Notes: a model not told the origin generated them from the letters alone. A stretch of 64,000 bases of DNA from Salarias fasciatus (GCF_902148845.1 NC_043748.1:19661346-19725345), one strand, 5' to 3'. Counted from the stretch's first letter, positions 39,738-52,263 are shown. Numbers and translations: made by a program.

Positions 39738-39743
39738 TTTATT
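39738..39743 (-). terminator. K2 polyadenylation signal
   Basis: AATAAA on the minus strand, about 105 bp after the K2 stop codon. Confidence 0.65.
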
Positions 39744-39848
39744 TGGTTTTTGTTAAAATGTTGGCACAGACACTGGTTCTGATCATGGTCAGGGCCCTGG
39801 CTGTTGTTCTGGTCCTGGTGTTGATCCCGGTTCTTGTCCTGGGTCTTG

Positions 39849-42458
39849 TCAAACTTGCTGGGCGGACACCACATTTCCATCTGAGTTGACTTCCTGCACG
39901 ATCGTAACCACTCGAGTGGTCTTTTCCAAAGAAGTGCTGAAAGATAAACAGAAAGGTCCCTTTGTTGTTTTTATTCATTCAAATAGGGAAATTGTCTCTA
40001 CTTTCACAAAGACACATTAATAACACAACAGTGTTGGGAGCCGGGAGGAAGATGAATGTTACACGGGTGAAAGTAGAGGTGAACTCTGCAGCGCCCCCAC
40101 CTGGTCAGGTCTCCGTCCAGCAGTCGCCGGTACTCTGCGATCTCCAGCTCCAGCCGGGTCTTCATGTCCAGCAGCGCCTGGTACTCCTGCTGCTGGCGCT
40201 CCAGGTCGGCCCTCAGCTGAGCCAGCTGCTGCTCCAGGCCCGTCACCTGCCTCTGGAAACCTGCCAGCAGGGCGGCGTAGCGGCGCTGCGTCTCTGCCAG
40301 GGTGGCTTCCAGGGAGGCTTTCTGAAGGGGGACAGGAAGTGAGTCAGATGGGGACAGGACGTGAGTTGATGTGGTACAGGAAATGAGGCGTGAAGGAGAG
40401 AGGAACTCGTACCATGCTGAGCTGCGACTGGAGCTCGATCTCCAGACTCTGCAGTGTGCGTTTGACCTCTGTGATCTCGGAGCGAGACGTCTGCAGAGTC
40501 TCGGTGCTCACAGTGACCTCCTTACTGAGCTCCTCCGACTGAAACACAAGAAACACTGGGAATCGACACGTTCGCTGACGACCACCCGCTATTTGATTCA
40601 CTGACAGCAGGCAGTCTAGATGCATGTTCACTTCTACCCTAAAGGAAATCATTACAGAGTGTCTTATTAATTTAATGTCCTCTCAAGTAGAAGTTAAAAG
40701 AATGAAGAAGATAGTAACCGACAGATGATCTTTGTTTTGAGTGTTGGTAGACGCTAACCTTGGCCTGGAACCAGGCCTCCAGCTTGGACTGATTCTTGGA
40801 GACGGTGGTCTCGTAGTGCTCCCTGATGGTGGCCATGATGCTGGACAGGTCCTCCTGAGGGGCGGCGTTGACCTCCACGTTGACCTGAACTCCCGCCTGA
40901 GAGCGCAGAGCCAGCAGGTCCTGCGGGAGCACGCCATCAGAGTCCGTCCGAGACCTCCTTCCCTCGCCTGCTCCTCGCCCACTCACCTCCTCGTGGTTGC
41001 TTCTCAGCAGCATGAGCTCCTCCTTCAGACCCCCCAGCTGCAGCTCCCGGTCCCTGCCGTCCTCCGTCAGCTCGCTCCAGGTCTTCCTCAGCCTGGAGAC
41101 GTCTGCGTCCACGGTCTGACGCAGAGACAGCTCGCTCTCAAACCTGAAACCACAGACTCGCCTGATCTGTCACAGACCTCCAGCCTGAGCAAGCTCAACT
41201 TCTCGTCAAGACTCACTTCGACCTGAAGTCGTCCGAGGCCAGTTTTCCGTTATCAATGGCGAGGAAGAGTGCTGCATTCTTACAGTGGGCTGCAACAATC
41301 TGCAATTTCAAAAAATAGTCTGTTAAACATGTCCCTTGTAGGTCTGAGGAAGCAGAATCCAGCTGCACAGCCATATAATGTCTCCCTCTAGTGGTGGGAG
41401 CTTTGTTTTCAGGTAGCAGGATATTTTAACAGCAGCATGACTGAATATAAGGAACAAAGTAATGGACATGAGAAGGGGTAGAAATCTTGCTTTTTCTGAA
41501 GAAAATCTGCAGAGGAGCGATCAGGAATTCACCATGATTCAAAGAGTTTATTACAGCTGAAGTTAGGATGAATCTTAGAGAGCTCGGTTTAGAGCTGAAC
41601 CAGATGCAGTAGGCAGGATTTTTATGGTCTCAGTCGGGAACATGAAGAACTTGTCTTTGCAGTTCATCTTCCTCAGGTGATCTCACCTGTTAGCAAACAC
41701 TCGTAAACCTCCATCAAGCCGCGTGTTTGTGACATGGAGAACAAACAGACTCCAGTTTACTGAGCAAAGAAACCTTCAAACAGCCTTCAGGCTGATTTCT
41801 GCTGTTTGAAAAACTACAAAAGTCACATTATTTATTCACTTTATACAAGAACAGAGTGAAAATATGATGGAAACCTGAAGAATTGAAGTTTTACAGATCA
41901 TTTTAAAATCAGACTTTGGATTTTATGCGATGAAGAAAAAAACTACATTTTTAAATTAGATAAGTTTCCTGAAGACTAAAAGGGAAACTGTGCTGCTGGT
42001 TACATCTTTGATCTGAGCTCTGCGATGGATGTAAAGATGGATCTGATGAACGTCGTGGGCCAGGCAGCGCTCACCTTGTCCTGCAGCTTCTTGATGCGGA
42101 CGTAGAAGGTGCTGAAGTCGTGGCCGGCGGGTTGAGCGCGGCTGTCCAGGTGCTTCCGGATCTTGAGCTCCAGCTCGCCGTTGGCGGCCTCCAGCCCGCG
42201 AACCTTCTCCAGATAGGAGGCCAGGCGGTCGTTCAGGTTCTGCATGGCATCCTTCTTGTTCTCTGTGACGTTCTCCAGCAGGTTCGCGCTGCCAACGGCA
42301 CCTCGAAAGGCTTTGGAGATTCGGACCCCGGATCCCCCGGCGCCGCCGTACACGCTGCCGGAGCTCCCCAGGCGGGTGGAGGCCCCGCGGGGAGTCATCC
42401 CGATGGAGATCTTGGTGGAGGCGGCCTTGAAGCTGCCGCGGCTGGACGAGGAGGTCAT
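39849..42458 (-). CDS. type I keratin (K2 of cluster, divergent)
   Basis: Seven exons: 42458-42075, 41299-41217, 41143-40987, 40920-40759, 40538-40413, 40321-40101 and 39936-39849. They total 1,221 nt, or 406 aa. Exons 2-6 have the canonical 83, 157, 162, 126 and 221 bp sizes. The head is short (71 aa) with [16 protein letters not shown]. The helix starts [16 protein letters not shown] at residue 72. The termination motif [12 protein letters not shown] is intact. The tail is [23 protein letters not shown]. Odd: exon 3 (rod 1B) departs strongly from the neighbours. It reads [19 protein letters not shown] and [17 protein letters not shown] where the others have [12 protein letters not shown] and [11 protein letters not shown]. 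It is a normal-looking but fast-evolving member. No TATA box as clear as in the other copies. Confidence 0.94.
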
Positions 42459-42906
42459 GTTGGTGTTTTAGTCCGTCAGCTGTCGGCGCAGACTGAAGAC
42501 CTGTCAGGACATCCAGACCTTCTTAAACCTGCAGCTCAGAGGACAAACATCCTGGGGGCCTGAGAGCAAACAGGCGAGGGGCCGGCGTGTTCGTTTGTCG
42601 GCCCAACAGCACTTCGAACAGCCAGCAGGCGCTCTGGTCGTAACGCTGCTCTTGAACCATCATTACAAATACACAGTTTCATGTTATGTGTTCCAGAAGA
42701 GGACGAGGCGTGACATGAAAGGTTATGTTACCCCGGGCAGCTGAGATGGCCAGATGCAAAGATTTGACTCCACCACAACATTTACAATAACTTCAGTGGG
42801 GTGGGAGAGAAAACAAACTTTCTAACTAAGGACACAGAAAACCAAAAAAAAGATGATACACAAATGTAGAAAATATGACTGGAAAGTCACTCAGAACCCC
42901 CCGCCC

Positions 42907-42937
<31 letters not shown>

Positions 42938-43960
42938 ACACACACACCAATCAGGCAAAGGCAACAGCACTGTCCAATTTACATTCCTGTTGTTACTACC
43001 GGCTCAGGAGTTCAGGATAGACACGGCCACGGTCATAACATACACAAACACACAGGAAATACAAAACCAGGATGGATGCAAACACACAAAAAACTGAATA
43101 AAACCCAGAAATAGTTATACACAAAAAACAAACACCCGGCGCCAACCTCCGCTGGTAAAACATGAAGGTAAAGGTGAAGCGCAGAAAATCTGTAATGTCG
43201 GGGAAATTCCAGCAGGGGGCGATGATGTTGGTTTCAAAAAGAGCCCAGGTCTCATTGGAACCCATTCAAAAATGCCGATTTTCACAGTGCAAATAAACTA
43301 TAAAGTGCCTGGTTTCAGAACATGCTCTAGTCTGTAAAACTAGTTTCTACAACTGTGTTGACTTGACTAAACTCTGATTTTCACACACATCATATGCTGA
43401 TTTGATTTTAAAACTAGTTAAAGTTTTGCATACGTCGCCCTATCACATTAACATCCAGTTTGAAACGTTCAGCAAGGAGACGTCCTGCTCAAACCCTCAA
43501 GACTGAGAAGACAGCAGCTTCAAGGTCTAGTCTGAGTTCACTCTGGGTTACAGTCAGTGAATCTGTTTAATCTTGATGGTTTTAAGTCTCAGCTGCATCG
43601 ATCTCCATCAGATTAAAACTAACCTCACAACTTTTCCTGTTTGGCCTACTCTGGAGCCACTTTTCTCCAGGTGGTCACTGCATTACTGGAGGTTCAGTTT
43701 GCAGTTGTCTTGATGTTAGAGACACTTTTACTCTCTCATGGAATGCAAACTGTATCAGGTTATACATGTATCGACATTTAGAAGACAAGACAGCAAAGAG
43801 TGGACATTCCTTCCTTCTGAATATGATCATGTTGGAGATTTTATTGTTCCTGGGACACTTCATATCTTCAGGGAATGGCTGGAGAGGTCAGGAGATTTTT
43901 ATGTTGTAACTTTGTTGATTGGCCCAGCCCTTTATTTCTGTTCTCTGTGGACCCAGCAGG
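42459..43960. other. intergenic between K2 and K3
   Basis: Contains a poly(C)/(CA)n tract at 42898-42948. No other feature recognised. Confidence 0.5.
42898..42948 (+). repeat. poly(C)/(CA)n tract
   Basis: About 20 C with one G interruption followed by about 12 CA units. Confidence 0.9.
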
Positions 43961-44050
43961 TGTAGAAGCAGATTATTTCTGTCTCGTGTGAAATTTTTCA
44001 GACAAGGATAAAACACACAGACAAAAAAGAGGTCAGTTCATCAGAAGCTT

Positions 44051-44056
44051 TTTATT
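44051..44056 (-). terminator. K3 polyadenylation signal
   Basis: AATAAA on the minus strand, 42 bp after the K3 stop codon, in a block conserved in K4. Confidence 0.75.
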
Positions 44057-44097
44057 TGGTTTCTGTGAACGGTCCACGACGTGTTCACGCCGGCTGC

Positions 44098-46333
44098 TCA
44101 GCTCTCGGTGACCACTTCATCCTCGACCACCTCCTTGGTGACGATGACAACTTTGCGGGTGGTGGTGGTGGAGGAGGAGGAGGAGCTGCAACACAAACAA
44201 ATGTTTTTGATATTACTGCCAAATGCTGATGTTGGCATTCAAATAGTTGATGATTAACTATTTTCAGGTATTTCATGCCATTTTACAGCTTTAGGAGGAA
44301 GTTCTGCAGCGCCCCCACCTGGTCAGCTCTCCATCCAGCAGTCGCCGGTACTCTGCGATCTCCAGCTCCAGCCGGGTCTTCATGTCCAGCAGAATCTGGT
44401 ACTCCTGCTGCTGTCGCTCCAGGTCGGCCCTCAGCTGAGCCAGCTGCTCCTCCAGGGCTGTCACCTGCCTCTGGAAACCTGCCAGCATGGAGGCATAGCG
44501 GCTCTGCGTCTCCGCCAGGGTGGCTTCCAGGGAGGCTTTCTGAAGGGGGACAGGAAGTGAGTCAGCGCGGGACAGGAAGTGAAGAGGGAAGGTGAAGGGA
44601 GGAGAGAGGAACTCGTACCATGCTGAGCTGTGATTGGAGCTCGATCTCCAGACTCTGCAGTGTGCGTTTGACCTCTGTGATCTCGGAGCGAGACGTCTGC
44701 AGAGTCTCGGTGCTCACGGCGACTTCCTTATTGAGCTCCTCCGACTGCAACACAACAAGAGTGCAGCTGTGAGGAAAACAGTGAATACTGTACACAGCTA
44801 ATATATTTACCCTTCAATCATGTAATTACACATGTTGCTTGATGTTAGTACTCTATTGTATATTTAGTGTATGTTCTTATGTATTTTTGTTGCAGTGATC
44901 TGATCTAATCTGATCTGTTTCTGTCCTGAAAACCCGGTGTAATGTATTTCAGTCTCACCTTGGCCTGGAACCAGACTTCCAGGTCTCTGCGGTTCTTGGC
45001 GGCGACGGTTTCGTAGTGTTCTCTGATTTCGGCCATGACGGCAGACAGGTCCTGCTGAGGCTTGGCGTCCACCTCCACATTCACCTGTCCACTCATGTTA
45101 GCGCGCAGAGCCAGGAGGTCCTGCAGGGGGCGCACATGTGTCAGTCGAGGTAACAGAGTCACTAAATCTTGCCTCTGACACATACTGTGAGTGTTTTAAT
45201 CTAAAGTCACAAAGCTTCCAGAGTTTGTATGGACATTAGCATGGTGCTCACCTCCTCATGGTTCCTCTTGAGCTGGATGAGGTCGTCCCTCAGCGACTCC
45301 ACCTGCATCTCCAGGTCCGATCTGCTCAGCGTCAGTTCGTCCAGGACCCTCCTCAGCCCTGCGATGTCACCCTCCACACTCTGGCGCATGGCAAGCTCAT
45401 TCTCGTACCTGAAACGACAGTCGGCAGTGAATGTCTCGCTGAAGCACACAGGGACAGGAACTCATCTCCACAAAGAGTTGGACCTTTCTGTTTTTAACTC
45501 AGAGAGCTGACGGTGATCTAAGTTCTGAAGGGCCACAGTGCATCACGTCGGCCCAAACAAGTTTACTTAGCTAGCTTAGCTTAGCATAAAGACATGAAAA
45601 TGATTTGACGGGCCAGTGATGTACTCACTTTACTCTGAAGTCGTCGGCGGCCAGCTTGGCGTTGTCGATTGCCAGGTACAAACCTCCGTTTGAGCACGTA
45701 GCACTCAAGATCTGAAACCAGAAGAGGAAGAATTGATGAGTTGTAAAAACATCCAGGAAAATTCTCATTCTGAGAAAACCAGTTTTTGAGCTTCTTCCTG
45801 TTTTGACATCACTTCCTGTCCTATAAAGCAGATGGACTGAAAGGGTAGAAAATGTGGCCTTGTCAAGGTAAGCAAGCTATGACCACTGCTTCACCCCATC
45901 CTGGACTGGACTGAAACAACTCCTGGACCTCAGGTCCCGGACTCACCTGGGCTTGCAGTTCTCCGATCACGACCATGAAGGCGGTGCAGTCGTGGCTCTG
46001 GGGTTTGGTCTTGCTCTCCAGGAACTGTCTGATCTTGAGCTCCAGGTCAGCGTTGGCGGCCTCCAGCTTGCGGACCTTCTCCAGGTAGGAGGCCAGGCGG
46101 TCGTTCAGGTTCTGCATGGCCATCTTCTTGTTGTCGGTGATGTCGATGGCGTCGGACAGATCAAAGCCCTTTGCGGCACCTCCAGCAGAAAAGGAGGAGG
46201 AGAAGCCCCTGGAGCCGCTGACACCAGAGATCTGAACGCCCTTGCCCCCGGCGCCGCCATAGACACTAGGTGCCCTCATGGAGCCGAGGCGACTGCCGCT
46301 GGAGAAAGCCACGGAGCGCTGGAAGCTGGTCAT
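44098..46333 (-). CDS. type I keratin (K3 of cluster)
   Basis: Seven exons: 46333-45947, 45711-45629, 45408-45252, 45120-44959, 44744-44619, 44539-44319 and 44185-44098. They total 1,224 nt, or 407 aa. The head (72 aa) begins [19 protein letters not shown] and contains [17 protein letters not shown], similar in form to K18-like simple-epithelial keratins. The rod starts [16 protein letters not shown] at residue 73 and ends [14 protein letters not shown]. The tail is Ser/Thr-rich then [19 protein letters not shown]. Exons 2-6 have the canonical sizes. A TATA-like CATAAAAG lies about 60 bp upstream. It is the tandem twin of K4, from which exon 1 differs at only about two residues (Met19/Thr and a Cys/Trp in SHDCTAF). 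Confidence 0.96.
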
Positions 46334-46392
46334 GCTGGAGGTGCGTGCTGGCTCTGGATGGAGACGAATGCAGCAGCTTCTGGACGGAGCTG

Positions 46393-46400
46393 CTTTTATG
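46393..46400 (-). promoter_or_regulatory. TATA-like box of K3
   Basis: CATAAAAG on the minus strand, about 60 bp upstream of the start codon and conserved in K4. Confidence 0.55.
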
Positions 46401-46787
46401 GCTCCTGCCGAAAGGGGAGGGGTCGTGGTGCAGCCCCCTGCTGGCCTCGGGGCACCAGGATACCACCGAGCCTGTAACACCTGCAGGAATTTATGAGGCC
46501 AGGTCTTTCAGCCATAACTCAGAACATATCTATCTCAACTCCTTGAGTGATGCACCACCCACTGTCCACCCCCCAACCAACAAAAGATTCCTGCTGTCAT
46601 GTCTTGACAGGCCTGCTTTTTTTGTGTGTTTGAGGCCCTGCAGGCTTCTTCGCCCCTCTGCTCCTATTATGCAATCAAACAAAGAGGAGCTGAGTTTCTG
46701 TTGGCGGTGGTCAAACAGGTTTCCTGAGAGGGGAGAGGGCCAGCTCCTCACTCAGGTACCACATCAGGAAAACGCCTCATTTGTGGC

Positions 46788-46813
46788 AAAAAAAAAAAAA
46801 AAAAAAAAAAAAA
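46788..46813 (+). repeat. poly(A) run
   Basis: About 25 A at the outer edge of duplication copy A. Confidence 0.85.
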
Positions 46814-48345
46814 GTATTTTTGAAATCCATAAAATAAAGACGTTCATAAGAAAATTTAAAAAAGTTTTTAAAAATGTTTTATAAAGGGAGAACATTCCTA
46901 TATTTTTAACACATCTATAAGGTGAGCCAGTGTCTTTAAAGGTTATAAATGAAGTCAACTTATTTCATTGGACTTTCTCCAAAGCTATATGTTTTTATAT
47001 ATCAACTTATATGAAGCAATATAGCGTCTATATAGTGAGATTCAGTGAGAAGTTATATATGATATTGCATGTTGAGAAGTACATCAGTGAATTTATAATG
47101 CAGACATGAGTTACATTCAGCAGAAGAGTAGCATGAATTCCTGGATGACACTTTAGCCTTTGAATGATTGAGGTTGTATGAAGTCTGTGTGCTCAGTGTC
47201 ATTTGTCTCAGTGAGTGAGCAGCAGACTGAAAAGACAGCCACCCCCTTTTTAAAGAACGCGTCTGAATGAGTCCTGAAACCTGAAATTTAAATAGGATCC
47301 AGTGAAGACAAACATCCTCCTGTTTGAGTTTGTCTTTCACCTTCTGTCCTATGAGCGGCTGAAAGAAGTCTCGTTCTACACAGTTCCACCGGTTATCAGC
47401 TTCAGACAACAGGCAGCGGGCGTTGCCGTGGTTGCTCGTTTCATTTCTGAAGGGTTTTATCTTTACGATGAAATCTGAAGTTTACTTCTGAAGGGAAGAG
47501 AGAGGGAGTGATGCAGAGAGCACAGAGTGAAAAGAGAAGACAGCAAGACAAAGAGATGGGACAGAATGACAGAAAAGGGTCCGTTTACATGACAACGGTG
47601 CTCGGACTCACTGAAAACTATCTGAAAATGTCTTCCAAGGTGGAACTTGCTGTTTCTGCACATGCGCACCATGTCCTTTGTAAATAGTTCATCTGACCAT
47701 GCTGAGTAGATGGACAGTAAGAACAGCATTTGCCTCCAGAATGTCATAACTCCCAGTCCAGATTCTCCTGGGACTTGGTAGTTTTATTGTCGACAGTCAT
47801 CCGTAAAATCATTCCAGTGTTGTTGTCTGTCCATGCTAATGTAAATGTACCCCCATTGTTAATTTTCATAGCGGATGTGCTGTGTATGCACATGTGCGTG
47901 TGGTTTCATGACTAAAACAAACAACAGTACCCACTATCAGCCTGACATGCTAACTGCATCATTTTCAGGGTTTCTGTCATTGCCTTGTAAAATGGACATC
48001 ATTTTCAAAACATCTTATTCGAAAGATGGTCTTCATGTCTTTGGGGTAATGGTTGTATTGACGGGAAAAAGAAAAGACTTTCTAAAGTGAATTTTAGAGT
48101 TTGGTGGAACATACATTCAGTGTGTTTCTGGATTAAGTGTTTCAGGTAAGCTTATCTTGCCTCCTATTTAAATCATATTAAAGTTTCTGGAGTTCCCTGA
48201 AGATCTGATGGTCTTTAAGTGGCGGGATTTGGGGAATAACTTCATTCAAGGTAAACAAATATTTACACCATAGGTTGGGTGATTTGCCCAACCCATTCAA
48301 TCATTTTTATTTTAATCGGTGACCTTAGAGAAAACCATTTAGACA
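46814..48345. other. intergenic between K3 and K4
   Basis: AT-rich. No exon, known repeat or promoter recognised. Confidence 0.5.
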
Positions 48346-48446
48346 CAGCTAGTGTAGAAGGAGATTATCCCTTTCTCCTGTAAAGGTTTTCAGAGAATGA
48401 ATAAGTTTAACACTCCAACACAAAGAGGTCAGTTCATCAGAAGCTT

Positions 48447-48452
48447 TTTATT
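48447..48452 (-). terminator. K4 polyadenylation signal
   Basis: AATAAA on the minus strand in the block shared with K3, about 83 bp after the K4 stop codon. Confidence 0.75.
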
Positions 48453-48534
48453 CACTTTCTGTGAGCGGTTAGTGGCATGTTCTTCTCGGACTGTTTACGG
48501 CGGGTTGGCCCCTCAGTCCATGGTGGAGACCGTC

Positions 48535-51306
48535 TTACTGCTCAACCACCTCCTTGGTGACGATGATGACTTTGCGGGTGGTGGTGGTGGAGGAAGAGCT
48601 GCAACACAAACACACACAAAATGGTTCAGACTCACATCCGGACTCCATAGTATTGCTGAAGTGATGGTTTTATATATATCATTAAAAAAAATTATATTTC
48701 TTTTGTTGCCAAATATTGATGTGTGCATAATTAGCCACAGGGAAGGAAACTTAGCAAGCAATTTAAAACCTATAAACATTTTTGGAAATTTTTTTGTAAG
48801 GGTTTTGTCAGAAAAAGTGGTACTCTTTCCAACTGGTGAAAATCTGAATACATTTTTCTCCTCTCAACTTTTTTGACTGAAACAGCAAACATATGTTTTT
48901 TTACATATCGTTAATCAAGTATATGAGTTTATATTTCCTAGGTATGTTCATGTCAGCTTGCATCTTTCGGAAAAAGTTCTCACTCGAGCAGCTCTCCATC
49001 CAGCAGTCGACGGTACTCTGCGATCTCCAGCTCCAGCCGGGTCTTCATGTCCAGCAGCATCTGGTACTCCTGCTGCTGTCGCTCTAGGTCGGCCCTCAGC
49101 TGAGCCAGCTGCTCCTCCAGGGCCGACACCTGCCTCTGGAAACCTGCCAGCCTGGCAGAGTATCGACCCTGGGTCTCCGCCAGGGTGGCTTCCAGGGAGG
49201 CTTTCTGAAGGGGGACGGGAAGTTAGTCGGTGTCGGAGAGGAAGTGAAGGGTGAAGGTGAGGGGAGGAGAGAAGAACTCGTACCATGCTGAGCTGTGATT
49301 GGAGCTCGATCTCCAGACTCTGCAGTGTGCGTTTGACCTCTGTGATCTCGGAGCGAGACGTCTGGAGAGTCTCAGTGCTCACGGCGACTTCCTTACTGAG
49401 CTCCTCCGACTGAAACACAAGAAGAGTGCAGCTCTGAGTACGCAGGGGGAACAGAATCCCTGAGAATCAACAGGTATGCAGACGACACCCTGCTGCTAGT
49501 TTCACACTGACAGATCGATCTCTGTACTTCAACTTTGGAAACAGCTTTCATTGTGGTGCAAAAAAAAGGTTATTTCATGAGAAAGCAATTTCAAATAAAT
49601 TCAAAAATCAAAAAGAATGAAACTTTGTTGGTTTTTATGCCATCCAATGAAGACCACAATATATTATTCGCACTTACAGATGAATCTGTACTATATGTTT
49701 TTCAGTCAGTTTAAGTCATCCCATATATTTTGTTTATGTTCATATGTGTTTTTCAGTGATCTGTTCTTATTTGATCTGCCTCTTTCCTGAAGACCCATTA
49801 GAATTTATCTCAGACTCACCTTGGCCTGGAACCAAACTTCCAGGTCTCTGCGGTTCTTGGTAGCGACGGCCTCGTAGTGTTCTCTGATTTCACTCATGAT
49901 GGCAGACAGGTCCTGCTGAGGCTTGGCGTCCACCTCAACATTCACCTGTCCACTCATGCTTGCGCGCAGAGCCAGGAGGTCCTGCAGGGGGCGCACATGT
50001 GTCAGTGGAGGTAAAACAGGGTCACAAAATCTTGCTTCTAACATAAAGTTTGGGTTGTTTAAATCTAATATCTGCAGATTTTCAGAGTGTGGTTAGTTTG
50101 TATTGGCATTAGCATGGTGCTCACCTCCTCATGGTTCCTCTTGAGCTGGATGAGGTCTTCCCTCAGCGACTCCACCTGCATCTCCAGGTCAGCCCTGCTC
50201 AGTGTCAGTTCATCTAAGACCCTCTTCAGTCCTGCGATGTCGCCCTCCACGCTCTGGCGCATAGCAAGCTCATTCTCGTACCTGAAACAACAATCTGCAG
50301 TGAACATCTCACTCAAGCACACAGGCCAATGACTGACTAGTTTAGCATGAATAAATATCAGTAAATATCAGCTGTTAAAAAGATAATAAAATATAACAAC
50401 TAATGTAAAATTAAAACATTTCAAACTATAATATAAGTGTCTAAAACCATTTTTGTAAAATCATTGTCTTCAAATATACTAACATTTTTTTTGTACTTTT
50501 ACAAGTCATCATTGAGAAAAAGTTGATACTCCTAGTTTACTGGATCAGTTATTGGATTTTAATGTACTTACTTCAGTCTGAAGTCGTCAGCAGCCAGCTT
50601 GGCGTTGTCGATCGCCAGGTACAAACCTCCATTTGAACGTGTGGCATTCAAGATCTAAAACCAAAAGAGGAGCAGTTAATAAGCTTCACCACACAGGAAG
50701 TAAGTTAAAGAGCTGCTGTTTTTCTCTTTCTGGGAGAACATCAGTTGTGGACCTACTTCCTGTTTGGAAATCTTTTCCTGCTCTATAAAACAAATGGCCT
50801 CACCAAGGTGAACGAACTCTGGGTGTGGCCGCAGCAACACGCTGTTTCTTACTCCTGATCTCAAATTATGGACTGAGACCTCTCTGAAGAATCTGCCCAA
50901 CCTCAGGTCCAGGACTCACCTGGGCTTGCAATTCTCCGATCACGACCATGAAGGCGGTCCAGTCGTGGCTCTGGGGTTTGGTCTTGCTCTCCAGGAACTG
51001 TCTGATCTTGAGCTCCAGGTCAGCATTGGCGGCCTCCAGCTTGCGGACCTTCTCCAGATAGGAGGCCAGGCGGTCGTTCAGGTTCTGCATGGCCATCTTC
51101 TTGTTGTCGGTGATGTCGATGGCGTCGGACAGATCAAAGCCCTTTGCGGCACCTCCAGCAGAAAAGGAGGAGGAGAAGCCCCTGGAGCCGCTGACACCAG
51201 AGATCTGAACACCCTTGCCCCCGGCGCCGCCATAGACACTAGGTGCCCTTGTGGAGCCGAGGCGACTGCCGCTGGAGAAAGCCACGGAGCGCTGGAAACT
51301 GGTCAT
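48535..51306 (-). CDS. type I keratin (K4 of cluster, K3 twin)
   Basis: Seven exons: 51306-50920, 50654-50572, 50281-50125, 49981-49820, 49409-49284, 49204-48984 and 48598-48535. They total 1,200 nt, or 399 aa. The head and rod are nearly identical to K3: [54 protein letters not shown]. Two differences lie at the 3' end. At the end of exon 6 the donor context changed from accag/gtgggg to tcga/gtgagaac, and reading through would stop at once. In exon 7 the frame ends [13 protein letters not shown], so the K3 ending EDEVVTES is lost. With the stated donor the chain stays in frame. Intron 2 uses tttag as acceptor. Expected to be functional. Confidence 0.94.
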
Positions 51307-51365
51307 GCTGGAGGTGTGTGCTGGCTCTGGATGGAGACGAATGCAGCAACTTCTGGACGGAGCTG

Positions 51366-51373
51366 CTTTTATG
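51366..51373 (-). promoter_or_regulatory. TATA-like box of K4
   Basis: CATAAAAG on the minus strand, about 60 bp upstream of the K4 start codon, as in K3. Confidence 0.55.
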
Positions 51374-51720
51374 ACTGATGGAGGTGGGGGAGGGGTCGAG
51401 GTGTGGCCCCCTCGTGGCCTCTGGCCACCAAGATGCTACCAAGCCAGTAACTCTTGCAAGAGATCAGACCAGCTCCTTCAGTCATGATTTTGCAACATAT
51501 TTACCTGAAGTCCATCAGAATGAAGGATGTCAACACCCCCACCCCAAGAGATTCCTGCTGTCAGGTCTGGATGGGCCTGTTTTTGTGTGTTTGAGGCCCC
51601 ATGGGCTTCTCCACCCCTCTGCTCCTTTTAAGAAACCAAACAAACCAGTTGACTTTCTGTTGACATTGGTCAAACTGGTTTACTGAGAGGAGAGGCCAGA
51701 CTCTTCATATTCAGGTCCTA

Positions 51721-52261
51721 AGTCAAGCCATGTCACACAGAAGGTGAAATAGTAGTTTCAACATGAACCCGATGGCTGCCAGGTACCACACTTTTGCCCT
51801 GATAATGGCCTGTTTGTGCCTTCATCATTTTGGCCACAGGTCCTTCACTGGGGCCGCTCCTCTCCCCAAGAAGTCAGTCCACCACTTAGTCCTCAACGCC
51901 AGCACGTCCAAGTCATCCAAGTTCCTTCTTGTAGATGCACTTCTCTTCCAGTAACGTGTTGTCCCTAGTTGTCAGTAATGTAGCCCTCCGTGGGCTACAT
52001 TACTGAATCAACTGGTAAAAAATATCAAACAAATTTTTATTGCATGATTTACTTGGTTCCCCTTCTCAAGTCTTCATTAAACAGCAACCCTCATGGAAAA
52101 TATGACCAACACCGCACCTCAGAGACACCCTCAACCTCCCACCCACTCCACGTCCATGACAATGACAACACCCTGCATTCGCATACCACCCCCGTAACAC
52201 CATCACCAGGGCCAATGCCGACACTGGCCTGAAAACTCTACCCATAGACTTCAATTTCAAG
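51721..52261. other. intergenic with a 14 bp perfect hairpin
   Basis: A perfect inverted repeat, cagtaatgtagccc, loop tccgt, then gggctacattactg, lies at 51973-52005. The short open frame at 51763-51954 has no recognisable domain. Confidence 0.6.
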
Positions 52262-52263
52262 GT

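Larger units (their letters stand above)
43965..46765 (-). repeat. segmental duplication copy A (contains K3)
   Basis: The 3' flank (caaagaggtc agttcatcagaagctttttatt-like block at 44030-44057), the coding exons and the 5' flank to about 46765 all match 48350-51720. Exons are nearly identical and flanks are about 70-85 percent, so the unit duplicated in tandem with the gene. Confidence 0.85.
48350..51720 (-). repeat. segmental duplication copy B (contains K4)
   Basis: Partner of 43965-46765. Shared blocks include cagttcatcagaagcttttt next to the polyadenylation site and agattcctgctgtca in the 5' flank. Copy B is longer because of larger introns between exons 2-3 and 4-5. Confidence 0.85.

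Noticed and set aside
48970-48990. Apparent premature stop at the end of K4 exon 6
   Set aside because: The in-frame stop lies in the intron: a good donor (gtgagaac) precedes it and splicing to 48598 keeps the frame.
51763-51954. 63-codon frame with a hydrophobic start, possibly a secreted peptide
   Set aside because: No splice context, no promoter, no known motif; chance is more likely.
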